Assembly: GCF_011050055.1 (NCBI RefSeq)
Contig: NZ_DRGM01000037.1
Coordinates: 1-64,000 of the forward strand
DNA: 64,000 bases
Direction: 5' to 3'
DNA from: Pseudoalteromonas prydzensis
GTDB taxonomy: Bacteria; Pseudomonadota; Gammaproteobacteria; Enterobacterales; Alteromonadaceae
A program made the translations under genes and the position numbers. The notes under the pieces are model-generated. The model did no database searches and was not told the origin of the DNA. It saw only the letters and a program-made list of their open reading frames with translations. Below are positions 43,761 through 53,233 of the stretch, piece by piece (position 1 is the first letter of the stretch; the number at the start of each line of letters is the position of its first letter).

Positions 43761-45724
43761 ACTAACTGCTCCTCTGATTTATCAGACTTCTTTTTGCTCG
43801 TGCGATAGCGTCGATCACCCAAAATCATAAAGCCAGCGAGTGAAATCAACACACCACCAATCCACATCCAACGTACATAGGGTTTATGATAAATTCGCAG
43901 TGACCAACCACCGTTACTTAACTGCTCACCCAACGCCAAATATAAATCGCGGGTAAAACCAGCATCAATTGCCGCTTCAGTCATAAATTGCATACCAATA
44001 TCATAGCGGCGCTTTTCAGCATGCAATACGGTAACTAGCTTATCATTTTTCAGGACACTCACTTCTCCCGCATGGCCACTGTAGTTTGCCCCACGAATAG
44101 TATTCACCCCTTCAAAACGATACTGGTATTGATTTAACTCTACGATCTCGCCCGGTTTCATTGAGACATCACGCTCAACAGAATACGCCGAGGTTAACGT
44201 AACGCCCGCAATAACAAAAGCGATACCAATATGACCTAACACCATTGCCCAATAACTAAGCGCTAGCCTTTTAAGGCCTTGGCTAAAATTAGTTTGTACG
44301 GTTGCTTTAACATACAAGTCAACACCGGTAGTCACCACAATCCATACCGCAAGTGTGGTTGCCAATAACGTTAAAGGTGCAACAACGGCATAGCTTGAAT
44401 ACAACCAAGTGGCTGTTATAACAATGCTTATTAGCGCAGCAGTAAGTAATTTATTTTGCAAAAAAGACCACTTATTTTGCTTCCAACGTAGCAAAGGCCC
44501 TATGCCCATTAGAATGGCAAACGGTACCAAAAGAATGGCAAACATTTTATTAAAAAACGGTTCGCCAATTGAAATGCTGCCTAAGCCCATTTCTTTATGC
44601 ACCATAGGTAATAAAGTACCCAGTAACACAATAAAAGTAGCCACCACTAAAAATATATTATTGAGCCATAATGCCACTTCACGTGATACCAGCTTATAAC
44701 GTCCTTCACTGCGCACTTGCGATACTCTAAAGGCGTATAACGTTAATGCGCCACCGACGACGATCGCTAAAAACGCTAAGATAAATAACCCGCGATCAGG
44801 GTCGGTTGCAAAGGCATGTACAGACACGATAATGCCAGAGCGAACAATAAATGTGCCCAGTAAACTCAATGAAAATGCCGCTATAGCAAGTAGTACTGTC
44901 CATGATTTGAACACACCGCGTTTTTCAGTTACCGACAATGAGTGCAATAATGCCGTTGCCACAAGCCATGGCATGAGTGATGCGTTTTCAACGGGATCCC
45001 AGAACCACCAACCGCCCCAGCCAAGCTCAGAATAAGCCCACCAGCTACCAATTGTGATGCCTAAGGTTAAAAAGCCCCACGCAGTCATAGTCCACGGACG
45101 TGACCATTTAGCCCAGGTATTATCTAGCTTACCGGTTAATAACGCTGCAATAGCAAATGAAAATGACACAGATAGTCCCACATAGCCCATATACAGCAAA
45201 GGCGGATGGATGATCATGCCAGGGTCTTGCAATAACGGGTTGAGGTCGCGACCTTCAACAGGAAAATACGGCAGTAATAATTCAAACGGGTTCGACATCC
45301 ACAGGGTATAAAGCATAAAGCCAACCCCTAAAAAGCCTAACACGCCCAGTACACGTGCTCGCAATATCCAAGGTAGTGAGTTAGAACGCACCGCAACGAC
45401 TGCAGTCCAACCTGCTTGCATCACTAACCATAACAAAATAGCGCCTTCATGGCCGCCCCAAGTCGAAGTGATTTTATAATACCAAGGTAAAGTACTGCTG
45501 GAATGATACGCTACGTATGCAACAGTAAAGTCATCAGTTAAACTTGCGTAAATAAGGGCTGCGAATGCCAACAGCACAAATACAAATTGGCCAACGGCTA
45601 ATGAAGGCGCTGCACGCATTAGTCGTAAATTACCAGTATATGCGCCCCATAAAGGAAAAATACACAATAAAACACTCAGCACCATGGCCAGTGTTAGGGA
45701 AAAATAACCGATTTCTGGGATCAT
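43757..45724 (-). CDS. ccmF: CcmF, cytochrome c heme lyase subunit
   Basis: A 655-residue protein with about 15 membrane segments and the heme-handling WWD signature WGGWWFWDPVENAS (about 230-243). It attaches heme from CcmE to apocytochrome c. I use the ATG at 45724 (MIPEIGYFSLTL), one base after the ccmE stop, rather than the in-frame start four codons earlier inside ccmE. Confidence 0.96.
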   Translation of the reverse strand: MIPEIGYFSLTLAMVLSVLLCIFPLWGAYTGNLRLMRAAPSLAVGQFVFVLLAFAALIYASLTDDFTVAYVAYHSSSTLPWYYKITSTWGGHEGAILLWLVMQAGWTAVVAVRSNSLPWILRARVLGVLGFLGVGFMLYTLWMSNPFELLLPYFPVEGRDLNPLLQDPGMIIHPPLLYMGYVGLSVSFSFAIAALLTGKLDNTWAKWSRPWTMTAWGFLTLGITIGSWWAYSELGWGGWWFWDPVENASLMPWLVATALLHSLSVTEKRGVFKSWTVLLAIAAFSLSLLGTFIVRSGIIVSVHAFATDPDRGLFILAFLAIVVGGALTLYAFRVSQVRSEGRYKLVSREVALWLNNIFLVVATFIVLLGTLLPMVHKEMGLGSISIGEPFFNKMFAILLVPFAILMGIGPLLRWKQNKWSFLQNKLLTAALISIVITATWLYSSYAVVAPLTLLATTLAVWIVVTTGVDLYVKATVQTNFSQGLKRLALSYWAMVLGHIGIAFVIAGVTLTSAYSVERDVSMKPGEIVELNQYQYRFEGVNTIRGANYSGHAGEVSVLKNDKLVTVLHAEKRRYDIGMQFMTEAAIDAGFTRDLYLALGEQLSNGGWSLRIYHKPYVRWMWIGGVLISLAGFMILGDRRYRTSKKKSDKSEEQLV

Positions 45725-45725
45725 C

Positions 45726-46205
45726 TTAATTGCCACTTTCTAAGTTATATTTAGGTTTCTCATGTTTGATTCCCTTTACCGCTTCAGCAACTTCAGCTGG
45801 CATGTATTCTTCATCATGCTTTGCCAATACTTCAAACGCTTCAATTACATTCGGTTCAACCAACACCCCTTGCGCCACAATCCCTTGTCCCTCACGAAAT
45901 AAATCCGGCAAAATACCTTGGTATTTAATCGTGACTAAAGGGCCAGTATCAATTAATTTAAAGCTGACTTGTAAGCTGGTTTCATCTCTGATCACAGAGC
46001 CTGGAACCACCATGCCACCAATACGTAATTTTTGACCAATATGTGGTTTTTCTTTAGCTGGGCCTTTACCTTCGACTAATTCACTCGGGGTATAAAATAA
46101 ATTAATGTTCTCTTGCAGCGCATACAGCACTAAACCAATTGCAGCCCCAACACCAAATACAATGGCTGCTACAGCTAACAGACGTTTTTTGCGTCTTGGA
46201 TTCAT
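45726..46205 (-). CDS. ccmE: CcmE, heme chaperone
   Basis: A 159-residue protein with one N-terminal membrane anchor (about 8-29) and a beta-barrel periplasmic domain. His130, in [11 protein letters not shown], is the covalent heme-binding residue and has the same number as E. coli His130. CcmABCD loads heme onto it. It overlaps ccmD by four bases. Confidence 0.97.
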   Translation of the reverse strand: MNPRRKKRLLAVAAIVFGVGAAIGLVLYALQENINLFYTPSELVEGKGPAKEKPHIGQKLRIGGMVVPGSVIRDETSLQVSFKLIDTGPLVTIKYQGILPDLFREGQGIVAQGVLVEPNVIEAFEVLAKHDEEYMPAEVAEAVKGIKHEKPKYNLESGN

Positions 46206-46405
46206 AGTTGTTGCTCCTGTTTAGCCTGCTGAATACGCGCTTCTCGTTCAGCTTGTTGCTGCACAGAAGCCATAATGCGCTTGGTATCATTTAAAGAACT
46301 AACTAAAATACCTAACAAAATCAATGCACATGTACCAAAAGAGAGCCATACATAAAAACCATAGCCGCCCATGGCAATAAAATCAGAAAAAGAATCAAAC
46401 TGCAT
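46202..46405 (-). CDS. ccmD: CcmD, small heme-exporter protein
   Basis: A 67-residue protein with a single membrane segment (about 17-37) and a basic, Gln-rich cytoplasmic tail, [13 protein letters not shown] being the typical core. CcmD is required for release of holo-CcmE from CcmABC. It lies between ccmC and ccmE as in E. coli, with a 2-base gap to ccmC. Confidence 0.92.
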   Translation of the reverse strand: MQFDSFSDFIAMGGYGFYVWLSFGTCALILLGILVSSLNDTKRIMASVQQQAEREARIQQAKQEQQL

Positions 46406-46407
46406 AA

Positions 46408-47145
46408 CTAGCCCCTATTTAACAACTGACGCACCCAAGGGCGGTGCTTCTCACGTTGTAAAATTTCATTTTTAAGACGCATCAACGTCACCGTACCAAC
46501 AAAACCAGCGAAGGCGACTATATTTACCATTAATGGCCAAAACATACTTGAATCAATAGCTTTCGTGTCAAACTTAGTAATAGTGGCACCTTGATGCAGG
46601 GTGTTCCACCACTCAACCGAAAAATGGATAATTGGCAGATTAATAACCCCGACAATCGCCAAAATAGCTGCAGCACGACCCGCTGCTTTTTTATCTTCAA
46701 AGGCATGGTATAAAGACAACACACCTAAATATAAAAATAATAGAATGAGCTCAGAGGTAAGCCGTGCATCCCACACCCACCATGCCCCCCACATAGGTTT
46801 GCCCCATGCAGCGCCGGTGATTAATGCGATGGCTGTCACACAAGCACCAACAGGTGCAATAGCAATCACTGCCAATTCAGCATTACGAAGTTGCCATACT
46901 AAAGCGATCACTGCCGCAATCGCCATCGATGAATAAGCCCCCATCGATAGGATCGCTGAAGGGACATGAATAAAAATGATACGATAACTGTCTTTTTGCT
47001 GATAGTCGGCAGGCGCATAGGCTAACCCCCAGACCCAACCAACGAGCATACAGACAACCGTTATCACGGCAAAATAGGGCAGTAACGTATTACATAATTG
47101 ATATGCACGATCTGCTTTAGCGTAGGGATGTAACCACTTCCACAT
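46408..47145 (-). CDS. ccmC: CcmC, heme-handling membrane protein
   Basis: A 245-residue protein with six membrane segments and the WWD motif (WGAWWVWDARLTSE) that presents heme to CcmE. The N-terminal MWKWLHPYAK matches the family. It follows ccmB by one base and precedes ccmD. Confidence 0.96.
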   Translation of the reverse strand: MWKWLHPYAKADRAYQLCNTLLPYFAVITVVCMLVGWVWGLAYAPADYQQKDSYRIIFIHVPSAILSMGAYSSMAIAAVIALVWQLRNAELAVIAIAPVGACVTAIALITGAAWGKPMWGAWWVWDARLTSELILLFLYLGVLSLYHAFEDKKAAGRAAAILAIVGVINLPIIHFSVEWWNTLHQGATITKFDTKAIDSSMFWPLMVNIVAFAGFVGTVTLMRLKNEILQREKHRPWVRQLLNRG

Positions 47146-47146
47146 A

Positions 47147-47833
47147 TTAACTTACACTCACTTTCAATGCTGACGATATGGCGATTGGTGCGCTGATAAT
47201 AGCAATGACGAGCATCGCACCAAGAATAGCAAGCTGACCACTATAATCCAGCGACATAGTGCTGGTATCAATAGCGGACGTTGCAAAAATTAACACTGGG
47301 ATATACAAAGGTAATACGAGCAAACTCATCAAAATGCCCCCTTTTTGTAACCCCACGGTAAGCCCAGCACCAATGGCGCCGATAAAACTAAGTAATGGTG
47401 TACCTAACAATAAAGTAAGCACAGTCGCTATTAACGCTTGATTGTCTAGGTTTAGCAACAGTGCAAACAGCGGTGTCATTAACACCAGTGGTAAGCCAGT
47501 AATCAACCAATGGGCGACGACTTTGCCAAGTACTGTTAGCGGTAACGGATATGATGAAGCAATTAATTGCTCTAAACTACCATCATTAAAATCATCACGA
47601 AATAACTTATCTAACCCTAACATGGTTGATAGTAATGCAGCGACCCAAATAATGCCCGGCGCCATACGCGCAAGAAGACCCGGTTCAGGGCCAATCGCTA
47701 GCGGGAATAAAGTAATAACAATCAAAAAGAACAAAATGGGATTAACAATTTCAGCACGCTGGCGAAAGGCCAACTGTAAGTCTTTTTTACAAACGGCACT
47801 AAACAGCTGCCAATATGAATGTTGGCGTAACAT
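47147..47833 (-). CDS. ccmB: CcmB, heme exporter permease subunit
   Basis: A 228-residue permease with six membrane segments, showing LQLAFRQRAEIVNPILFFL and the LGLDKLFRDDFNDGSLEQL loop of the family. It pairs with CcmA as an ABC transporter. The start overlaps the ccmA stop by one base (TGATG). Confidence 0.95.
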   Translation of the reverse strand: MLRQHSYWQLFSAVCKKDLQLAFRQRAEIVNPILFFLIVITLFPLAIGPEPGLLARMAPGIIWVAALLSTMLGLDKLFRDDFNDGSLEQLIASSYPLPLTVLGKVVAHWLITGLPLVLMTPLFALLLNLDNQALIATVLTLLLGTPLLSFIGAIGAGLTVGLQKGGILMSLLVLPLYIPVLIFATSAIDTSTMSLDYSGQLAILGAMLVIAIISAPIAISSALKVSVS

Positions 47834-48453
47834 CAGTGTCGGTACTCCAGCGTCACGGTTTGTAACTGTGCAAAGTGGGTAGTTAAGTCTTGATGGGTGG
47901 TTAATAAAATCGCCCCACCTTGCTCAAGGTGAGTTAAAAATCGTTGTTGTAAAAACGCAACACCGGCTTTATCTAGCGCTGTAAAAGGTTCATCAAGTAC
48001 CCATAACTTCGCATCATTAAGCCACAGTCGAATCAATGCAACACGGCGCTGTTGCCCTGCTGATAAAGTACGCACTGGCACATCTTCAAGGCCGACTAAA
48101 CCAATTTTAGCCAGTAACGGATACAGGTCTTGAGCGGTGTTATAACCTTGTATTTGCAACCAAAAGCGTAGATTTTCAATCGCACTCAGTTGGTTATTTA
48201 CGCCGGTTTTATGACCGATAAACAATAACTCACGGGCAAACTCATCATAATTTTTTACAATCGATTCACCCTGCCACATCACTTGCCCTTCATCAGGCGC
48301 AGAAAAACCCGCAATTATACGCAATAATGATGTTTTACCAGCCCCGTTTGGGCCTGCTAATTGCATGATTTGACCTGATTTCAAGCGGAAATTAAGATCC
48401 GCAAACAAACAACGGTCTTGCTTGATGCAGGTGACGGACTTAATGTGTAACAA
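47833..48453 (-). CDS. ccmA: CcmA, heme exporter ATPase
   Basis: A 206-residue ABC ATPase with Walker A GPNGAGKT (about 35-42), signature LSAGQQRR and Walker B LWVLDEP. With CcmB it drives release of holo-CcmE from CcmCD. It is the first gene of the ccm operon. The start codon appears to be TTG (MLHIKSVTCIKQDR), with GAGA about nine bases upstream; no better ATG occurs. Divergent from the FliK-like gene. Confidence 0.95.
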   Translation of the reverse strand: MLHIKSVTCIKQDRCLFADLNFRLKSGQIMQLAGPNGAGKTSLLRIIAGFSAPDEGQVMWQGESIVKNYDEFARELLFIGHKTGVNNQLSAIENLRFWLQIQGYNTAQDLYPLLAKIGLVGLEDVPVRTLSAGQQRRVALIRLWLNDAKLWVLDEPFTALDKAGVAFLQQRFLTHLEQGGAILLTTHQDLTTHFAQLQTVTLEYRH

Positions 48454-48555
48454 GATGATGATTCTCTATACCCAAAATTAGGCGTTAGTCTAGCATAATG
48501 ATAGGGTAATACGAATAATGCTTTACACCGATTAATGAAAACTTGATGTAAAATA

Positions 48556-51168
48556 ATGAATAAACCTACACAGATAACATTAGCCAATTCGCTTTCTGTC
48601 AGTCATTCGTCGCACAATGGCGCAGGACAGCAAATACCAGTTCTGGGCGAACAAACGCTCAGTGCCAAAAATATTGTATTTGCTAAAGGCTCAGTGCAGC
48701 TGGAAGTGTACGTTGACAAACATTGGCAAACATTACGCTTAGCTACCACTGAGTCGCAAAGTACCCCAGCAAGAATTGCCAGTGCCGATATTCAACTTAG
48801 TCATGATGGTAAGCAACTGACTATTTTGCCAACACAAACAGCAATAAGTCTGCATCAAACAAAGCAATTACAAAGCATTTTAAATTTTATCAACAGCGGT
48901 GATCAACTCAACAATAAGCCATTGTCATTACAAATTATTTTACAGCCTGCTGCAAAATTACTATTAAACCAATTAGATGCCAGTATTCCTGTTAATAAAG
49001 AACTCGCACAACTATTACATAATGAAACAGGGCTGAAAGCCATTATCACCCCAAACAGTCGCAATTTTACCTTGAGTATAGTTAACCGTTTTGCTGATAC
49101 TTTGCACCAACAACCAATCAGCCAAGCAAAACTTGCGGTTTGGTTAACTAAGCTGGTACCGCAAGGGCAACTTCAGTTAGATAAAAACACGATAACCCTG
49201 AGTTTTAATAATTATAACGGTAATCTCAAACTGACTGTGCCGCCCAGCAATAACCAACTTCACAGCCAACACCAAGCCAATACAGTGGCGCAAAAAGTAC
49301 AACTCATCGCTGTTAATGAACAACTTATAATCAAAACACAACAACCTAAAATAGCTTTGTTGCTAAAAAATTCATTAACCCACACTTTTCAGGCACTGGT
49401 ACAGAAAAGCCAACTATCAACACCGACAAATTTTCCTACAACGCCAGTCAGCCCATCACTAGTCAGTAGCAGTCCGATCAGCTCGTGGCTACAGCACAGT
49501 TTTGCCGATTTAAAAACCCGTATCAACGATGCAGTACGCTATTTTGAAAGTAAACCATTTAGTCAGCTTAGCCCAAGCAGCGCTAAACCTAGTATGGCGA
49601 CCTCAACCCAGCGGCTAATACAGGCGCCACAAACAGAGCAAACCTTGTTGCCAAAATCGTTAACGCGAATAAACCTTGCGGCACTGGCAGTTAACCATCC
49701 CCAGCCATTGCAAGCAGATATAAGTCAAGCGACATCATTACCTAAAAACTTTCATCAAGCCCCCCCATTGGTGCAGATATTCCAGCAATTAAAAGCGGGC
49801 TTAGCCAGCATTACACAAGCAATACAATTACCCATGGCAGTAGCCGCCCCACTGCAGCCAAATAAAACGGCACTGACTGAACCAGTACATAAAAATACAC
49901 CAGCAACGACTGAGCAAACTAAGGCTACATCGGCAGTTAATTCACAAAATATTGCTGTTACATCACCACAAAAACAGCAACAAGCTGGCCCTTTACTATC
50001 CAGCTCAAACCCAAGCAGTGACAGTAAACCTATTGGCACGGCAACTAACCACGGCGAAGCTCTCGCAAAAACAGTAAAAAACGCTGTTGCAGATCAAAGC
50101 ATCCAAAAAAATGACGTGCAACCACCACTGCTTGCAACCACAGCTAAAGTGAGTACTAACAAAACAGAGCAACTCGCAGCACTTTCATTACCCACGCAGT
50201 TAAAAGGGCCGCTTACAACAGGTTTACCAATCAGTCAGTTAAGCTTGCCACTAGAAGCCAAATTGCTGGCGTCGCTACTAAAAACTCCTCTCGAAAAACC
50301 ATTACCTAATTTTAACATCTCCGCAGCCCGTGATAAGCAGCAAGTCGCGGCGCAAATCGATAAATTTATCAATACTAAAGTCAGTGATAATGTTGATTTG
50401 AATCGATTAGTTAATCAGGCTTTTAGCCGGATGATTGATAGTCAATCGCTGCAACCGTTAACCATTCAACGAGAAATACTCAGCGTTTTGCGCCCTGAAA
50501 GCTTAACCCCAAGTGCGCTGCAAAATAGTTTTAGCCAATCCCTTGAACACTTAGCGGTGGGTATTTTAGCCACCCCAAGCTTGGCGAATATCAGTGCCTT
50601 AAATTTTAACAGTCAAAGTTCATTAGATGCCCTACTACAAGTATTAGTACCAAACTTTAAAGCGACTAATCCGCAAAAACTCCAAGAGCAATTACTGCAA
50701 CCGCAATCACAAGCATTGGCCGCGGAGCTGAGCCAAATAAAAACGGCAATCAGCCAAGTTAATAGTACTCCTATTAATCAGCAGTCGGATACAAATCCGT
50801 TGGTACAGTTTTTATTACCGATGCGACTGCCACCGGACACTGCACAAACCGAAATATCATTAGGACAATATAAAAAACCCAGTAAAGATCAACTCGAAGG
50901 AAAAAATGTTTGGTTTGTCCGGCTTAATTTTGATTATGCCGAGCTGGGTCAGTTGCAGATCACCGCAGAGTTGATGGATAAGGCACTCGATTGCCAATTG
51001 CTGGCATCAAGCCAAGAGGTTACAGCAATGGCGCATCCTCACCTTGAAAGTCTGCGCCATAAACTCACTGCTCATGGCTTACAGGTAGGCGAACTGGCAC
51101 TTAGTCAAGGCGCGCCACAACACCAAGCATTTTACCAATCCCATGCCATTATTAATATAAAGGTTTAG
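48556..51168 (+). CDS. FliK-like (Flg_hook domain) protein, polar flagellar accessory
   Basis: An 870-residue, low-complexity protein rich in Gln, Ala, Ser, Thr and Pro, with almost no cysteine. Only the C-terminal part (from about 740) looks structured, with GKNVWFVRLNFDYAELGQLQITAELMDKALDCQLLAS and the Flg_hook-like end, resembling the substrate-specificity domain of FliK. The middle is probably unfolded, as in hook-length rulers. Unlike normal FliK it lies away from the hook genes and next to an FlhX-like gene, suggesting an alternative or auxiliary export switch. Confidence 0.72.
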   Translation: MNKPTQITLANSLSVSHSSHNGAGQQIPVLGEQTLSAKNIVFAKGSVQLEVYVDKHWQTLRLATTESQSTPARIASADIQLSHDGKQLTILPTQTAISLHQTKQLQSILNFINSGDQLNNKPLSLQIILQPAAKLLLNQLDASIPVNKELAQLLHNETGLKAIITPNSRNFTLSIVNRFADTLHQQPISQAKLAVWLTKLVPQGQLQLDKNTITLSFNNYNGNLKLTVPPSNNQLHSQHQANTVAQKVQLIAVNEQLIIKTQQPKIALLLKNSLTHTFQALVQKSQLSTPTNFPTTPVSPSLVSSSPISSWLQHSFADLKTRINDAVRYFESKPFSQLSPSSAKPSMATSTQRLIQAPQTEQTLLPKSLTRINLAALAVNHPQPLQADISQATSLPKNFHQAPPLVQIFQQLKAGLASITQAIQLPMAVAAPLQPNKTALTEPVHKNTPATTEQTKATSAVNSQNIAVTSPQKQQQAGPLLSSSNPSSDSKPIGTATNHGEALAKTVKNAVADQSIQKNDVQPPLLATTAKVSTNKTEQLAALSLPTQLKGPLTTGLPISQLSLPLEAKLLASLLKTPLEKPLPNFNISAARDKQQVAAQIDKFINTKVSDNVDLNRLVNQAFSRMIDSQSLQPLTIQREILSVLRPESLTPSALQNSFSQSLEHLAVGILATPSLANISALNFNSQSSLDALLQVLVPNFKATNPQKLQEQLLQPQSQALAAELSQIKTAISQVNSTPINQQSDTNPLVQFLLPMRLPPDTAQTEISLGQYKKPSKDQLEGKNVWFVRLNFDYAELGQLQITAELMDKALDCQLLASSQEVTAMAHPHLESLRHKLTAHGLQVGELALSQGAPQHQAFYQSHAIINIKV

Positions 51169-51171
51169 ACT

Positions 51172-51480
51172 ATGAGTGAAAGTTCTCAACATAAATCTGC
51201 AATTGGCTTACTTTACGAAGCAGGCCGCGCACCAACAGTAGCCAGTAAAGGATTTGGCAAGCTGGCAGAAGAAATTATTAAAGTCGCGGAAGAAAAAGGC
51301 ATTTTGATCCACAAAGATGAAGCCTTGGCAAAAACATTATCGCATTTAGAGCTAGGTGAGGAGATCCCCAAAGAGTTGTATTATGTGATTGCCGAGTTGA
51401 TTGCTTTTTCGTATGTACTACGGGGAAAGTTTCCACCAGGCTGGCAAGACTTTCAAGGTAAGTTAAATATTAAGGCTTAA
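51172..51480 (+). CDS. FlhX-like protein (stand-alone FlhB cytoplasmic domain)
   Basis: A 102-residue protein equivalent to the FlhB/YscU C-terminal domain after the autocleavage site, with ASKGFGKLAEEIIKVAEEKGI and the PKELYYVIAELIAF helix. The cleavage motif NPTH is replaced by RAPTVA, so no self-cleavage is needed: the product equals the already cleaved fragment. FlhX proteins have been reported to complement a truncated FlhB. It follows the FliK-like gene by three bases, so the pair is one unit. Confidence 0.88.
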   Translation: MSESSQHKSAIGLLYEAGRAPTVASKGFGKLAEEIIKVAEEKGILIHKDEALAKTLSHLELGEEIPKELYYVIAELIAFSYVLRGKFPPGWQDFQGKLNIKA

Positions 51481-51485
51481 GCAGC

Positions 51486-51512
51486 AAAAAAGCGCTAATT
51501 AGCGCCCTTTTG
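51486..51512. terminator. Hairpin at the convergent FlhX / DUF2802 ends
   Basis: GCGCTAATTAGCGC (51492-51505) is a 14-base palindrome (GCGCTAA/TTAGCGC) bordered by an A run on the left and a T run on the right. It can act on both strands; the DUF2802 stop codon falls inside it. Confidence 0.6.
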
Positions 51513-51899
51513 CTGATGTAACGACATTAATAATTCAGCTTCGGCGCGAGGCAGCTCGCATTCACGAATGATCTCTTCGAGATCCGCGCCTAACTCAACC
51601 ATTTTGACTGCACGAGAGTAAATTTTCGCATCAGGATCATCATACTTTTGCGCATCTTGTAATTGCGCTAATTCCTGATTACGCTGCTCCACAGCAACTA
51701 ACCGCTTGCCAATACTTAGCATACCGGTACGCATTTCAGCCACTTCACTGCGTAAAATACTCAGCTGTTGTTGTGCTTCTTGCAGTTGCAGCGTTCGACT
51801 TTTTAACGCTGCAACGTGTTTATTATTATTGATAAAAATTAGCCCCAAACATACTATAACAAGTAACAATGAGACGCCAAGCAACGAGTATACCAACAT
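51495..51899 (-). CDS. DUF2802 protein, distal chemotaxis-operon gene
   Basis: A 134-residue protein with a membrane anchor at about 3-23, a coiled-coil middle (HVAALKSRTLQLQEAQQQLSIL) and a helical C-terminal DUF2802 motif (MVELGADLEEIIRECELPRAEAELLMSLHQ). The family is the usual last gene after cheW in polar flagellar operons of gammaproteobacteria. Function unknown; the helical end resembles a DNA-binding-like fold. It follows cheW by 16 bases. Confidence 0.87.
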   Translation of the reverse strand: MLVYSLLGVSLLLVIVCLGLIFINNNKHVAALKSRTLQLQEAQQQLSILRSEVAEMRTGMLSIGKRLVAVEQRNQELAQLQDAQKYDDPDAKIYSRAVKMVELGADLEEIIRECELPRAEAELLMSLHQQKGAN

Positions 51900-51915
51900 A
51901 GTTCTTCCGTAAGCG

Positions 51916-52413
51916 TTATAAACCGCTCAGCTCGTCCCACTCTTCATCATTTAGCAATTTGTTTAAATCAACTAAAATCAATAATTCGCCATCGCGATTA
52001 CTTACACCTTGGATAAACTTAGCACTTTCTTCTGTGCCAATGTTTGGTGCGCTGTCGATTTCTGAGCTGCGTAAATAAACCACTTCAGCGACACTGTCAG
52101 CGAGAATACCAATAACTTGCTCTTCTGCTTCGATGATCAAAACCCGTGAATTATCCGTTGCCTCAGCCGACATTAAACCAAATCGTGCGCGGGTATCAAT
52201 AACGGTTACAACGTTACCACGTAGGTTAATGATCCCTAATACATAGCTTGGCGCGCCAGGTACTGGCGCAATTTCTGTGTAACGCAAAATCTCTTGGACT
52301 TGCATTACATTTACGCCATAGGTTTCTGATTCCAGCTTAAAAGTGACCCATTGCAATACTTCATCATTGCCGTCGGTATTTTTACTGGTTGATAATAATC
52401 TTTGTTCACTCAT
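51916..52413 (-). CDS. cheW: CheW, chemotaxis coupling protein
   Basis: A 165-residue SH3-like adaptor that joins chemoreceptors to CheA. It shows QWVTFKLESETYGVNVMQVQEILRY, NLRGNVVTVIDTR and the last strand with LVDLNKLL. It follows the ParP gene and precedes the DUF2802 gene in the same operon. Confidence 0.96.
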   Translation of the reverse strand: MSEQRLLSTSKNTDGNDEVLQWVTFKLESETYGVNVMQVQEILRYTEIAPVPGAPSYVLGIINLRGNVVTVIDTRARFGLMSAEATDNSRVLIIEAEEQVIGILADSVAEVVYLRSSEIDSAPNIGTEESAKFIQGVSNRDGELLILVDLNKLLNDEEWDELSGL

Positions 52414-52432
52414 GTTAGTACTCCGAATATCG

Positions 52433-53230
52433 TTACTGCTCGCGGCTATCTAAGCCCTGCTCTAATAATTGATTTAAGCTTTGCACATCAATTAAGGCAC
52501 ACATTTTTTCTTTAATTACACCTGCAAGCCAAGGCCGTTTACCACTTTTAGCTCGCCATTTCACATCCTCACTACGAAGTGTGATGTTATTTACTAGCTT
52601 TTCTGCCAACAATCCCCATTGGCTATCACCTAAGGTGATCAAGTATTGGTAGTTTAATTTGTCTTCTAACTCTTGGGTATACTTTTCTGGCATCACCCAA
52701 CGAGCGGTATCAACCACATTCAGGTTTTCTTCACGATTGAGCATAACCCCTTTAAACCATTTAGGTTTACCAAACAGTTGGTTTACTTCACCTAATTGAT
52801 GAATGCCCCCAAGCGCCTTGAGGGGTACTGCAAGGGTCAGCCCCGCTACTTCAAAAAATAATGCTTGAAATTCGCCATCAAAGTAATCCTCTTGACGTTG
52901 TACTGGCGTTTTCGCTTCAACGACATCAAGTTGTCTATTAACTTTAGCTATATCATTGATATTAGCTTGGATCTGCGGTTTCTCAAGGGATGGTGTAATT
53001 TGTGGCGGTATTTCTTCTTCAGCACTTGGTTTTGGCTCATCCAGTGCACCTGGTTGCACAATCGTTTGCTGCGACGCTTTCGCTGGCATTTTATTGCTAG
53101 TGTCTGTCGATGAAACTTGTTCGAGTAATTTTGCAACCGGTTCTAAGTCCGTCGACTTTTCTTCTTCGCACAGTAAAGCCCCCAAGTACTGGGTCATTAC
53201 TTTTTCATTAGCAAATAATTGCTTACTCAT
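52433..53230 (-). CDS. parP: ParP, polar chemotaxis array protein with CheW-like domain
   Basis: A 265-residue protein. Residues about 1-110 are low-complexity and Pro/Glu-rich; the C-terminal half is CheW-like (LFFEVAGLTLAVPLKALGGIHQL, GKPKWFKGVMLNREENLNVVDTARWV). In Vibrio ParP binds ParC and the CheA LID region, so that the array is kept at the pole. The location between parC and cheW is the same. Its low-complexity half would be the flexible linker. Confidence 0.85.
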   Translation of the reverse strand: MSKQLFANEKVMTQYLGALLCEEEKSTDLEPVAKLLEQVSSTDTSNKMPAKASQQTIVQPGALDEPKPSAEEEIPPQITPSLEKPQIQANINDIAKVNRQLDVVEAKTPVQRQEDYFDGEFQALFFEVAGLTLAVPLKALGGIHQLGEVNQLFGKPKWFKGVMLNREENLNVVDTARWVMPEKYTQELEDKLNYQYLITLGDSQWGLLAEKLVNNITLRSEDVKWRAKSGKRPWLAGVIKEKMCALIDVQSLNQLLEQGLDSREQ

Positions 53231-53233
53231 TCA

